The notes under the pieces: generated by a model
Database searches by the model: none
Told to the model about the DNA's origin: nothing
What the model saw: only the letters and a program-made list of their open reading frames with translations
Source of the DNA: Shewanella sp. SR44-3
GTDB lineage: Bacteria > Pseudomonadota > Gammaproteobacteria > Enterobacterales > Shewanellaceae
Reading direction: 5' to 3'
DNA: 64,000 nucleotides
Assembly: GCF_014163735.1 (NCBI RefSeq)
Contig: NZ_JACJDV010000001.1
Location: forward strand, 248,001 to 312,000
Shown here: positions 55,828 through 64,000 of the stretch, in pieces
Position numbering within the stretch: the first letter of the stretch is position 1
Layout of the letters: each line of letters starts with the position of its first letter
Position numbers and translations under genes: made by a program

Positions 55828-56604
55828 ATGCTTAGCATCACGGAAATTCCTGCCTTTAACGATAATTATATTTGGATCCTAGGCGCTCAGGATTCAGAGT
55901 TTGTTTACGTGGTTGATCCCGGCACCGCAGCCCCTGTGCTGGCCTATCTCAACGAGAAAAACTTAACCTTAGCCGGCATACTTATTACCCATAAGCACCA
56001 AGATCACGTGGGCGGCATTCGGGATTTACAAGCACATTACCAAGGAAACTTACCGGTTTATGGTCCTAAAGCTGAAGGCATTGAAGGCATCACTCATCAT
56101 CTCATCGCTGAAAAATCACTGTTTTTGCCTCATTTAGCGTCCAATGTAGAAGTTATCCATGTACCTGGTCACACCTTAGGTCATTTTGCCTATTTAATCG
56201 AAGATGCCATTTTTTGTGGTGATACTTTATTTAGCGCCGGATGCGGCCGTCTATTTGAAGGCACGCCAGAACAGATGCTGTCATCATTAAATAGACTGGC
56301 ATCATTACCCGCCCACAGTAAAATTTATTGCGCTCACGAATACACCCAAGCAAATTTGAACTTTGCGCTCACTGTCACGCCTAACAATCCACATTTAGTT
56401 CAATATGCTTCTTGGGTAACTAAGGCCCGTGATAATAAGGTGCCAACAATCCCCGCTGAACTCAGTACCGAACTGACCATCAATCCCTTTCTTCGTTGCC
56501 ATACCAGTGAAGTAAAAATGGCCGTTGCTAAACAGTTCAATATCGAAGTTACTGATGAATTACAAACATTTACCTTGCTTCGAAAATGGAAGGACCACTT
56601 TTAA
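55828..56604 (+). CDS. gloB: Hydroxyacylglutathione hydrolase (glyoxalase II)
   Basis: 258 residues from the ATG at 55828 (MLSITEIPAFNDNYIWIL), which matches the normal start of GloB; ATGs at 55816 and 55708 are longer options. It hydrolyses S-lactoylglutathione to lactate and glutathione, ending methylglyoxal removal. The metallo-beta-lactamase site THKHQDHVGGI (THxHxDH), HVPGHTLGHFAY, FCGDTLFSAGCGRLFEGTPE and CAHEYT carry the metal ligands. It is divergent from the YafS-like gene. Confidence 0.95.
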   Translation: MLSITEIPAFNDNYIWILGAQDSEFVYVVDPGTAAPVLAYLNEKNLTLAGILITHKHQDHVGGIRDLQAHYQGNLPVYGPKAEGIEGITHHLIAEKSLFLPHLASNVEVIHVPGHTLGHFAYLIEDAIFCGDTLFSAGCGRLFEGTPEQMLSSLNRLASLPAHSKIYCAHEYTQANLNFALTVTPNNPHLVQYASWVTKARDNKVPTIPAELSTELTINPFLRCHTSEVKMAVAKQFNIEVTDELQTFTLLRKWKDHF

Positions 56605-56736
56605 TTTGTGTAAATGTCATCGATAAAATTAGTTTAATAAGACAAGTGAGATGATTTGTTTTACAATGCAAAATTCGTGTCCGAAAATGACCACTTTTTA
56701 GTCAGTATTTGACTCTAATAAGGAAGACCATCTTCA

Positions 56737-58293
56737 ATGAGATCAACATGTTACTTAATTGCTGGCGGCTTAGTCTTCCTTGCGGGTTGTCAGACCTTGC
56801 CTCAAACACAGACTCAGCCTCAGTCCTCTTCTTTGGAAGATACCCTTGAATACAGCCGTAAACCCACTGGCAATCAAAGCTTAGCTAGCATTCAAGAAGA
56901 TGTCGTTCAGGCCCAAGATCTATGGCAAAAACTCGCACTAGAGATGAAACTGCCCATCGCAGACAGCGCCTTAGTCGATGAGTATCGTCAGTGGTATATT
57001 AAGCATCCCAAACACTTAAAAACCATTTCTCGCCGAGCGGCGCCGTTTTTACAATATATTATTGCCGAGCTTGAAAAGAATAACTTGCCACTGGAACTGG
57101 CTTTACTGCCTATCGTTGAAAGCGCATATAATCCTATGGCTGTGTCACCAGGCCAGGCCGCAGGGTTATGGCAGCTTACTTTACCGACCGCTGGTAACTT
57201 AGGCATCAAGATGAATTGGTGGTACGACGGCCGCCGCGATGTCGCCACATCCACTGCCGCTGCCATTAAATTATTAACCTATTTACATAAAAAAATGGAT
57301 GCTAATTGGCTATATGCCATTGCAGCGTACAATACTGGTGAAGGCCGGGTACTCTCTGCTATTAAGCAAAATAAAGCCCGAGGAAAATCGGCTGATTTTT
57401 GGTCATTAGCTTTGCCAAAAACCACACGCCATTACGTGCCACAGTTACTGGCTTTAGCCGATGTCATCAAAAATGCCGACAAGTACGGTATTAAGTTAAC
57501 CCCTATTAACGACATTCCAAGATTAGCCTTAGTGAATACAGAATCCCAAATGGATTTATCTTTGGCCGCTGAAATGGCACAAATTTCCATTGAAGAATTA
57601 AAAGCGATAAACCCCGGATTTAGCCGCTGGGCCACCTCACCTGTGGGGCCACATCAGCTATTTGTGCCCATAGAAAAAGCCAAGCTCTTTAATCAAGCAT
57701 TAGCCAAGGTAGACAGCGAATCACGTTTAAATTGGGTACGTTATAAAATTAAATCTGGTGATAGCATCAGTGAAATTGCCGATCAATTTGAAACCAGTGC
57801 AAAACTCATTCGCTCAAGTAATGGTTTAGGCAATAATAGTATTGTGGCTGGTCGTTACTTAATTATTCCTGTTGCCGCTAAAGATCCTGATCTTGCCAGC
57901 ATGTCTAATGACCAAGTCATAGCTCGTAAACCACAAATCAAGACCAGTAACGCCAAGTTAATCCATAAAATTAGATCTGGGGATTCATTATGGGAAATCG
58001 CCAAGAAGTATGGCGTCAGCATACCGCAAATCTCCAAATGGAATCAGCTCACCATGAGTTCAAAACTACAAATTGGTCGTGAGCTGACCATTTGGGCCAA
58101 TGAAGCCAGCACAGTGCAAGCCTCACGTATAGTGAACTATAAGGTGCGCTCAGGCGATTCCTTAGCCCGCATTGCAGCTAGATATAAAGTCACTGTTACT
58201 GAATTAGTTGAATGGAATAGCCTGCAGAAAAATAACTACCTGCAACCTGGGCAAATCTTAAAACTTGTGATCGACAATCAAGCAACCTCCTAA
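56737..58293 (+). CDS. mltD: Membrane-bound lytic murein transglycosylase D
   Basis: 518 residues. A lipobox (LVFLAGC) makes it a lipoprotein. The GH23 transglycosylase domain (about 95-220) has the catalytic Glu in PIVESAYNPMAVSP and GLWQLTLPTAG. Three LysM repeats follow: KSGDSISEIADQFE (about 340), RSGDSLWEIAKKYGV (about 415) and RSGDSLARIAARYKV (about 475). It cleaves peptidoglycan glycan strands with 1,6-anhydro products. E. coli MltD has two LysM repeats; three here is an extra. GGAAG precedes the start, and a terminator follows at 58316-58347. Confidence 0.95.
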   Translation: MRSTCYLIAGGLVFLAGCQTLPQTQTQPQSSSLEDTLEYSRKPTGNQSLASIQEDVVQAQDLWQKLALEMKLPIADSALVDEYRQWYIKHPKHLKTISRRAAPFLQYIIAELEKNNLPLELALLPIVESAYNPMAVSPGQAAGLWQLTLPTAGNLGIKMNWWYDGRRDVATSTAAAIKLLTYLHKKMDANWLYAIAAYNTGEGRVLSAIKQNKARGKSADFWSLALPKTTRHYVPQLLALADVIKNADKYGIKLTPINDIPRLALVNTESQMDLSLAAEMAQISIEELKAINPGFSRWATSPVGPHQLFVPIEKAKLFNQALAKVDSESRLNWVRYKIKSGDSISEIADQFETSAKLIRSSNGLGNNSIVAGRYLIIPVAAKDPDLASMSNDQVIARKPQIKTSNAKLIHKIRSGDSLWEIAKKYGVSIPQISKWNQLTMSSKLQIGRELTIWANEASTVQASRIVNYKVRSGDSLARIAARYKVTVTELVEWNSLQKNNYLQPGQILKLVIDNQATS

Positions 58294-58315
58294 CAATCCG
58301 TGTGGGTTGAAATAG

Positions 58316-58347
58316 AAAACGGCAAGCCACTTTGGCTTGCCGTTTTT
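58316..58347 (+). terminator. Rho-independent terminator of mltD
   Basis: AAAACGGCAAGCCA and TGGCTTGCCGTTTTT form a strong stem ending in T, 23 bases past the mltD stop. A T run on either strand allows bidirectional use. Confidence 0.87.
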
Positions 58348-58371
58348 ATTCCTGCATCCTCTATGACGTCA

Positions 58372-58995
58372 TCAATATTGAATTAAATAGTCCACCTCAT
58401 TAACTAACATGAGTTTACTGTCATCCATGGCTTTGGCTTTGAGGATAGCTTTTAACTTGTACTCAGGCCCCTTTATATTAGCCAGTGTATGCGCCGGTAA
58501 TTGAAACTCCACAGTAAGCGTCTCGCCACTGGCCATGGTCACGTTTCTGATGGCTTGAGTGAACATCATCTCATCACTCCACGCCCACAAACGAGTACCA
58601 TCAGGTGCCAGCAGCCAAAGATCCGCTGTCATGCCTGAATTGTATTGCAATGCAACGGCATATTGCTGTTGATTGACTAAGGTCAAGGTAAGTGTTTGAG
58701 CTTGCTGCGTCGACTCCTTAGGGGCAAGTTTCACCGTGCCAGTTAAGCTTGCCTTCAACACTGTGGGTGTTTCTACGGTGTTCTGTGTCATCGCCTGTGC
58801 CTCTTGGCTAATCAAAGTGCCAGATACTTTAAGCGCTGCGACTGCTAGTTTCTGCTCCGCTGGCTTTTCAGTAACAACAGATGCAAGGCTTTTATCACTG
58901 GAGTCATTAATGGATTCCGCTTGATGACCACAAGCATTAGCACTGAGCATAAGTCCAAAAATTAAGCTCAAGTTGCCAGTATGGCTTGATAACAT
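58372..58995 (-). CDS. Lipoprotein with BsuPI-type domain
   Basis: 207 residues. A lipoprotein signal ends in LSANAC. Residues about 90-200 form a beta-sandwich like the BsuPI (intracellular proteinase inhibitor) family: LTLTLVNQQQYAVALQYNSG, ADLWLLAPDGTRLWAWSDEM and TVEFQLPAHTL. The Bacillus founder inhibits a subtilisin-like protease; in lipoproteins of this kind the domain is usually a structural beta-sandwich, so inhibition is not implied. It starts within the stop of the AsmA-family gene (TAATG), so the two are translationally coupled. Confidence 0.75.
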   Translation of the reverse strand: MLSSHTGNLSLIFGLMLSANACGHQAESINDSSDKSLASVVTEKPAEQKLAVAALKVSGTLISQEAQAMTQNTVETPTVLKASLTGTVKLAPKESTQQAQTLTLTLVNQQQYAVALQYNSGMTADLWLLAPDGTRLWAWSDEMMFTQAIRNVTMASGETLTVEFQLPAHTLANIKGPEYKLKAILKAKAMDDSKLMLVNEVDYLIQY

Positions 58996-60866
58996 TACAG
59001 ACCTCCTAGGCGTTTTAACAAGCTATCTTTAAGCTTATCTTTCACTTTCTCTTTGACTTTATCGGTTTCTTGTTTAAGTTTTGCATCCAACAAACCGCTG
59101 GTATCTAAGCCAAACTCAGGTGTCTGTACTGTACCTGATATTTTAAGGGGAATATCTAGTCCTTTTAATGGATTAGCTTGCTCTTCTTGGCCAGTAAGCG
59201 AGCCCACAACTCGGGTGGTGAGTTTATAATCTATGGCTTGACTAATGATGCCTAAATCTCCAGCCCCTGCAATACGAAGTAAAGGTGCTGATAGCGCCAA
59301 GTCAGGATTGGTTACGATGGCATCCTTGATATTAAAGCTACCCGTTAGGCGACTGAAATCTGTTTTTTTCTCTTGGTTATCCACCGCTGAGAGATCGCCG
59401 CTCAGTTTCGCTTGGGCAGTACGTAGCATTTGCGGCACATTCACGCCGTAGAGCGCGCCATCGGCGACTTCAAACTTGCCTTGAGCCAGCAGTTGCTGCT
59501 TTAGATTATCAGGAATTAAACTGCTGCCATGGCCAGATATTGAAAAATTCGCAACTCCTGACAATACCTCAAGCTCGGCGGCATCTTTTAATAATGGCCT
59601 TATCTGCACTCCGCTTAGGGACTGCTCAAACTGATAGCTGGCAACTCCTTGATTGGCATTCAACGCTGCGGTTAGGTTCATTTTTCCTTGATAAAGGTCA
59701 AGGCTAAATTGCTTAATCACAAGCTTGCCATTTTTTACTGTCATGGCTAACTGCCAGTTTTCAGTCTTAAGTTTAGCGGCTTTTATGGCGGCTATTTTTA
59801 CCGACAAGTTAAGGTCAATCAGGCGTAACCCGGTTAAATCAGGCTCCACTGCTGGGCTTGATGACTCATCAGTGTCAGTGCTCGCACTTTCGTTGCTTGA
59901 GTCTTTAGGCAGGTAGGGGTCAAGATCCATTTCATCCAATGCCAGCGACAGATTAATCTTTGGAATAGGTTTTCCATAATTGACATCAAGTTCAGCGCTG
60001 CCGCTAAAGTCTTGAGCGGATAACTTATCCAGTGTCAATTGCAGTGCTTGGCGATGAAGATCAACACTTAACGCGCCTTGCATCACAGTATTGATAGTTT
60101 GAGGTAACGTATCACCGCTCATCGTGGTGCTGATTTCAAGGCCCGCTATACTCACCTTGCTAAAATCCTGACTCACTGTCAGCTGGCCTTTACCTTCACT
60201 GGTGATGTTTACATTCGCTGCCATCTCAAGCTCATAATGCAGCGGTGATGCTTGACCTAAACTGAACGCCCCTAAGGTGAACTCTTTTAAATTCAACGAT
60301 GTTTTACTGCCTTGAGCCAAATTGATGATATTCACCTTGGCATTAGTGACACTTATCCCGCCAATATTAAGCTCATTGATGGCAAGATTGCGGGATGCAC
60401 TATTAGCAGAGCCAGCTTCTTCTGCGGCATTGTCTGTTGTAGTTTCTGGATTAGCGTCAGCTTTAGACGCGGTTTCATTCACTAAGCCTTCTAAGCTTGA
60501 GCGGCCGTCTTTAGTGGTGACAAGATTAATTTCAACCCCATCTAATAGCAGCTGCTCAATTTCAATTTTTTTAGATAACAAAGGTTGCAGCGCAACACTT
60601 GCCACCACAGTGTTCACTTCAAGCATCATTTTGGTGTCAAACCCTTGGGGATTTGACAGGCTAATGCCGCCTAAATCTATGCCGAGCGAAGGAAAGAAGC
60701 TCCAGCTTAAATCTTGGCTGATCTGTAGCTCACGGCCAGTTTGCTTTTCAACCAGCTCAACCAGCTCAGGTTTGAAACTGTTTAAATCGAATATCAGCGT
60801 AATATAAAGTATTAATGACACGCATAATGCGGCGATGATGGCAAACAGCCATTTAATCAGCTTCAT
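58995..60866 (-). CDS. AsmA-family protein
   Basis: 623 residues from the ATG at 60864-60866, preceded by AGAGGA; a longer frame to 60941 lacks support. One N-terminal membrane helix (LFAIIAALCVSLILYITLIF) and then LNSFKPELVELVEKQTGREL, the AsmA signature. The rest is long beta-rich repeats, with an Ala/Ser/Asn linker about 145-170 and a C-terminal AsmA_2-like part (LLKDAAELEVLSGVANFSIS, then LTGSFNIKDAIV). AsmA-like proteins are thought to form hydrophobic grooves for phospholipid traffic between membranes. It shares a transcript with the BsuPI lipoprotein. An inverted repeat stands in its leader (60884-60921). Confidence 0.9.
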   Translation of the reverse strand: MKLIKWLFAIIAALCVSLILYITLIFDLNSFKPELVELVEKQTGRELQISQDLSWSFFPSLGIDLGGISLSNPQGFDTKMMLEVNTVVASVALQPLLSKKIEIEQLLLDGVEINLVTTKDGRSSLEGLVNETASKADANPETTTDNAAEEAGSANSASRNLAINELNIGGISVTNAKVNIINLAQGSKTSLNLKEFTLGAFSLGQASPLHYELEMAANVNITSEGKGQLTVSQDFSKVSIAGLEISTTMSGDTLPQTINTVMQGALSVDLHRQALQLTLDKLSAQDFSGSAELDVNYGKPIPKINLSLALDEMDLDPYLPKDSSNESASTDTDESSSPAVEPDLTGLRLIDLNLSVKIAAIKAAKLKTENWQLAMTVKNGKLVIKQFSLDLYQGKMNLTAALNANQGVASYQFEQSLSGVQIRPLLKDAAELEVLSGVANFSISGHGSSLIPDNLKQQLLAQGKFEVADGALYGVNVPQMLRTAQAKLSGDLSAVDNQEKKTDFSRLTGSFNIKDAIVTNPDLALSAPLLRIAGAGDLGIISQAIDYKLTTRVVGSLTGQEEQANPLKGLDIPLKISGTVQTPEFGLDTSGLLDAKLKQETDKVKEKVKDKLKDSLLKRLGGL

Positions 60867-60883
60867 CAGTTTTCCTCTTTGGT

Positions 60884-60946
60884 AACGCTCGGCACGAGTA
60901 TTAATACCAGTGCCGAGCGTTAATATTAATGTTAGTGCCAAGCGTT
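60884..60946. repeat. Inverted plus direct repeat ahead of the AsmA-family gene
   Basis: AACGCTCGGCAC (60884-60895) and GTGCCGAGCGTT (60910-60921) form a perfect 12-base inverted repeat. A third copy, GTGCCAAGCGTT (60935-60946), differs at one base. They lie 18-80 bases before the AsmA-family start and could be a regulator site or a leader hairpin. Confidence 0.6.
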
Positions 60947-60997
60947 AGTAATGATGGGATTTCATAGCACTATTTATTAGCAGTATTAATGGCACTA

Positions 60998-61528
60998 TTA
61001 AATGAGCCTCGACTCACTTAACGCCACACCATTTAAATCAGCATAGAGCATCATGCCAGGCTTTATCGACACTTGGCCGATCTCAATAAGCACATTAAGT
61101 TCACCTAAATCACGCTTTTGCGTCTTAATCGGGGTCACGCCTAAAGCTTTTACCCCGATTGGCATCTTGGCTATCGCGCCTGCATCTCGAATACAACCGT
61201 AAATAACTATGCCTTCCCAACCATTATTCAAGGCACTTTTGGCAATCATGTCTCCAAGCAAGGCCTTGGCGAATGAGCCCTGTCCATGCACCACCAATAC
61301 CTTGCCCTTACCCGGCTGTGCTAATTGCGATTTAACCTTGGAGTTATCTTCAAAGCAGCTTACTGTCACGACTTCACCAGCAAAGACGGCTTTGCCGCCA
61401 TAATTACGCCACTGCTCATTAACCAGTTGTAATTTATCAGGATATAAATCAAATAAATCCGGTAGTAAATCATCCATATCAGGATCTAGTACTCCAAGAC
61501 TCTCAGATGATGGCCAAGCTTGCTGCAT
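60998..61528 (-). CDS. RraA-like / HMG-aldolase-like protein
   Basis: 176 residues from the ATG at 61526-61528, with GGGAG eight bases upstream. After a ~20-residue acidic head (ESLGVLDPDMDDLLPDLFDL) it follows the RraA fold: GGKAVFAGEVVTVSCFEDN, GKGKVLVVHGQGSFAKALLG, WEGIVIYGCIRDAGAIAKMP and MMLYADLNGVALSES. E. coli RraA has Gln where this has the Arg-Asp pair (GCIRDAG) that metal-dependent HMG/CHA aldolases of the same family use. It could therefore be an RNase E inhibitor or an aldolase; the sequence does not settle it. It is upstream of the AsmA-family gene in the same direction. Confidence 0.75.
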   Translation of the reverse strand: MQQAWPSSESLGVLDPDMDDLLPDLFDLYPDKLQLVNEQWRNYGGKAVFAGEVVTVSCFEDNSKVKSQLAQPGKGKVLVVHGQGSFAKALLGDMIAKSALNNGWEGIVIYGCIRDAGAIAKMPIGVKALGVTPIKTQKRDLGELNVLIEIGQVSIKPGMMLYADLNGVALSESRLI

Positions 61529-61748
61529 GTTACCACTCCCTATTGTGCGCAAATGATCAACTGCGATCTGCAGTTACCTTGAATTAACAGTACATATTTA
61601 TTGAGCGAATAAAAAGTACTATGACAGGTGTGAGCAAAAAAACAGCTAAAAAGTCATTATAAAACCACAATATAGCCTAAGGTGCTAGGTGACTTGTGTT
61701 AATTAACTGTCTATAATTTAGCTTTCTTACCCTAATAGTATCAGCATC

Positions 61749-62066
61749 ATGCCTAGTGACATTAATTTGCAACAAATGATTAGCGCATTGGATGAAATGG
61801 ATTTTGAAAAGCGCACCAATAACAGTTTAGAACATGCCCGTACCCAAGCCCAGATGACAGGATATTTATCAAGCTTGGATTACAGCATGAAGCGATTGCA
61901 GCTTCTGCAAAGCGCTGTAAATGACATGGTTGAAAAAAAGCAATCGGAACAGATTAAGCAAGAGAAAGTACAAACCTACAAGACAAAAATTTTCAATCTT
62001 GCCAAGCAATACGATATTTCCTACGCAGAAGTATTATCTATTATGGCGACCTTAAGCCGCCCATAA
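61749..62066 (+). CDS. Unknown 105-residue predicted coiled-coil protein
   Basis: I do not recognise this protein. Residues 1-75 look helical and charged (QQMISALDEMDFEKRTNNSL, then YLSSLDYSMKRLQLLQSAVN), suggesting a coiled coil. The C-terminus KIFNLAKQYDISYAEVLSIM loosely recalls the end of H-NS oligomerisation regions, but the H-NS DNA-binding motif is missing. No signal peptide or membrane helix. It stands alone, with convergent mcp downstream and 220 bases upstream to the divergent RraA-like gene. Confidence 0.65.
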   Translation: MPSDINLQQMISALDEMDFEKRTNNSLEHARTQAQMTGYLSSLDYSMKRLQLLQSAVNDMVEKKQSEQIKQEKVQTYKTKIFNLAKQYDISYAEVLSIMATLSRP

Positions 62067-62085
62067 TAGTCCTGTTGCCCGTTAA

Positions 62086-63732
62086 TTAAACCTTAAACAC
62101 AGCCACAATATTAGCCATAGCACTAGAACCTGATACGAGTTCATGGCTTGTTGCGCTGATTTGAGTATTTTGATTCCTGTTCTCAAGAGACATGTGATTA
62201 ATCTTATCAATATGCTCATGCAGGGATGCAATGCCTGTGCTTTGCTCCTTGGTGGTTAGTGCGGTCTGAATGCTCATCTGCAGTATGTGACTAATGGCCT
62301 GCTGTATTTTACCAATAGCGTCAACCAAATCGGTCGTTTGCAATACTGCTTGGGCCGATTTTCCTTGGGCGCCGCTAATGGCTTTAGTCACTCCAGTTAT
62401 TGCTTGCTCAATAAGCGTAATAATACTGCTGATTTCTAATGTGGCATCTTGAGTGCGCTTAGCCAGCACTCGCACTTCACCTGCTACCACAGCAAATCCT
62501 CGCCCAGCCTCCCCGGCTCGCGCAGCTTCTATGGCGGCATTAAGGGCTAGCAAATTGGTTTGCTCTGTTATTTCACCTATAGTTGCTAAAATTTGACCTA
62601 TTTTTCTTGAGCTGTCGGTAAGTGCTGCAACCGCGTGATCCGCAGAGCTAAGCTCATTGGACAATAAATCAACTTCCGCAGCAGTATTTCTTACCAAAGC
62701 TTGGGTGTGCACCACTTCGCCATCGGCAATTTTGGCGTTGTCCTGCGCCACTTTAGCGTTATCAGCAATATCATGGGCAGCCACTGAAATTTGCTTAATA
62801 GCGCTAACTACATTCTCAGTTTCCTCTTGAACTAACAGTGCATGGTTATCTGCTTTAGATGCAATATCTGACAAGCCCCCAGCCAAATGACGGCTCTGGT
62901 ACACTGAACCTGATACTGAAGTGACGAGTTGTTGGATTTTACTAGTAAAATCATTGAAATAACCCGCTATCTGCCTAAGCTCATCATTGCCCTCTTCTGC
63001 AAGTCGTAGCGTTAAGTCTCCTTCACCTTTGGCTATATTCTCAAACGCCACTAATGTTTGTTTCATCGGGCTCAAAATGCTTTGCACTATGATAAATAAA
63101 AACAACAATACGGGAAGTCCCACCAACGCGAGCAGGACTAAATAAGCTTTGATGAATGCCAACTCTTGCTGCTCAATGTCATCCACATACACACCTGTAC
63201 CAATTATCCAGCCCCATGACTCAAAGCGCTTTACCACTGTCATTTTTGGGCTTGGTGAAGACTGCTCAGGTTTATTCCACATATAATCAACCCGCGCAGT
63301 ACCCTTGAGTGATGTCCTGTCTAGCATTAACTGGAAGAGCTTAACGCCCTCGGGATCTTTGACCTCAAGCACATTGGTATTTTCTAGTTTTTTAACGTAA
63401 GCATGCTGCAGCATCACCCCTTGGCTATCTAAAGTGAAAAAATACTCATTTTGGGAATAACGTAATTTATCCAGCGCCAATAACGCCATTTTCTTAGCTT
63501 CTAGCTCTGTCATCTCTGATGAGAGACTGGCTTGCTGATAGACTTCAACTAAGGTAATGGCGGTATCCACTAAGGCGGTGAGTTTGGCTTCTTTTTCCTG
63601 AACTAATACTTGGTCCATGCGGCTAAAGGCAAAATACAGCATGAGTAAGGTGGCAATAAGGCAAACGATGCACATAGCCAACAAGCGATTGGCAATGGCA
63701 GTTTTACGGAAAAAATGATTAATAGCTTTCAT
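62086..63732 (-). CDS. Methyl-accepting chemotaxis protein with single Cache domain
   Basis: 548 residues from the ATG at 63730-63732; longer starts upstream run through an 8-base tandem repeat and are unlikely. Two membrane helices (about 15-35 and 190-210) flank a periplasmic sCache_2-like domain with [20 protein letters not shown] and [22 protein letters not shown] domain (about 210-265) and the MCP signalling domain with the hairpin motif [20 protein letters not shown] follow. Such Cache domains often bind small organic acids; the ligand cannot be told. No che genes are nearby, so it feeds a chemotaxis cluster elsewhere. Confidence 0.93.
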   Translation of the reverse strand: MKAINHFFRKTAIANRLLAMCIVCLIATLLMLYFAFSRMDQVLVQEKEAKLTALVDTAITLVEVYQQASLSSEMTELEAKKMALLALDKLRYSQNEYFFTLDSQGVMLQHAYVKKLENTNVLEVKDPEGVKLFQLMLDRTSLKGTARVDYMWNKPEQSSPSPKMTVVKRFESWGWIIGTGVYVDDIEQQELAFIKAYLVLLALVGLPVLLFLFIIVQSILSPMKQTLVAFENIAKGEGDLTLRLAEEGNDELRQIAGYFNDFTSKIQQLVTSVSGSVYQSRHLAGGLSDIASKADNHALLVQEETENVVSAIKQISVAAHDIADNAKVAQDNAKIADGEVVHTQALVRNTAAEVDLLSNELSSADHAVAALTDSSRKIGQILATIGEITEQTNLLALNAAIEAARAGEAGRGFAVVAGEVRVLAKRTQDATLEISSIITLIEQAITGVTKAISGAQGKSAQAVLQTTDLVDAIGKIQQAISHILQMSIQTALTTKEQSTGIASLHEHIDKINHMSLENRNQNTQISATSHELVSGSSAMANIVAVFKV

Positions 63733-63743
63733 TGGTTCACACC

Positions 63744-63767
63744 AATAACGTAATAACGTAATAACGT
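63744..63767. repeat. Three tandem copies of AATAACGT in the chemoreceptor leader
   Basis: Three perfect copies of an 8-base unit lie 12 bases before the chemoreceptor start codon. A change in copy number would alter the leader length or promoter spacing. Confidence 0.9.
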
Positions 63768-64000
63768 TCCATCGTATCAACTCCCTGTCACGCCCATCAT
63801 TGGGCTTATTATGATTAACCTGTAATGGTTAACCTTGATGTTCCTTACTTGGCATAACAACCGTATTAAAACCAATGACTAAAGACTAAGTACTAACAAC
63901 TAGGTACTAAAATCGGGTTTTCAAAATTTAATTAATGTCCGTTCATAATATAAAGCGACCATAAAACGATTTAGATTAACCCTTAGACTCGTTTATAAGC

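Noticed and set aside
60322..60807. 161-codon frame opposite the AsmA-family gene
   Set aside because: Antisense shadow of the AsmA frame; Ser/Leu-rich with no start signal or family.

Overview
The window is ordinary chromosome from a gammaproteobacterium. Gene content and order point to Shewanella: hexR facing zwf-pgl-edd-eda and followed by pykA, psrA-fadE, a VC2046/SO_2500-family gene beside tandem tRNA-Tyr genes, a rhombosortase, and an NAD-type glutamate dehydrogenase of the very large class. Base composition looks moderate and even. I see no phage, insertion sequence, integron or CRISPR array. The one accessory-looking spot is about 37.2-37.9 kb.

Layout. 1-1019 is the 5' part of a large glutamate dehydrogenase that runs off the left edge. 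1311-8183 is a four-gene minus-strand operon (DUF1302 outer-membrane-type protein, DUF1329 periplasmic protein, YCF48-like beta-propeller, MMPL/RND permease) that looks like an envelope system for a hydrophobic substrate. 8.5-15.3 kb holds DUF2835, pepN, prc, proQ, msrC and the SOS gene yebG with a clear LexA box. 15.6-19.5 kb is a LetAB lipid-transport operon in which LetA is split into two genes and LetB has seven MCE repeats. 19.8-25.5 kb holds trxB and an RND efflux pair.

25.7-37.0 kb is mainly central carbon metabolism: a Nif3-like protein, an unknown Lys/Ala/Pro-rich protein, asnB, then eda-edd-pgl-zwf (Entner-Doudoroff and the oxidative pentose phosphate entry), divergent hexR, and pykA. 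HexR-like operators lie between zwf and hexR and upstream of pykA, so the repressor, its own gene and its likely targets sit together. 37.2-37.9 kb holds a frameshifted orphan Imm63-type immunity gene and repeat-like debris. psrA-fadE (fatty-acid degradation) follows, with a perfect PsrA-like palindrome, then an M2 peptidase lipoprotein.

43-49.9 kb holds an NTF2-like exported protein, a YchJ-type SEC-C protein, a GAF-PAS-GGDEF-EAL protein, a YfcZ/DUF406 protein, a VC2046-family protein, three tandem identical tRNA-Tyr genes with a stringent-type promoter, and a Cds1-like cysteine desulfhydrase. 50-52.2 kb has divergent queE and queC (queuosine precursor synthesis), with a rhombosortase overlapping queC. 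52.3-58.3 kb contains a TIGR03503-like protein, dnaQ, rnhA, a YafS-like methyltransferase, gloB and mltD, the order also found in E. coli for dnaQ-rnhA-yafS-gloB-mltD. 58.4-63.7 kb has a BsuPI-domain lipoprotein, an AsmA-family protein, an RraA/HMG-aldolase-like protein, an unknown 105-residue protein and a Cache-type chemoreceptor.

I did not find a convincing wholly new system. The items most worth a second look are the DUF1302/DUF1329/YCF48/RND operon, the frameshifted orphan Imm63 gene with its flanking debris, the split LetA, and the HexR operator cluster. Function calls rest on reading protein motifs and recalling families; no database search was run.
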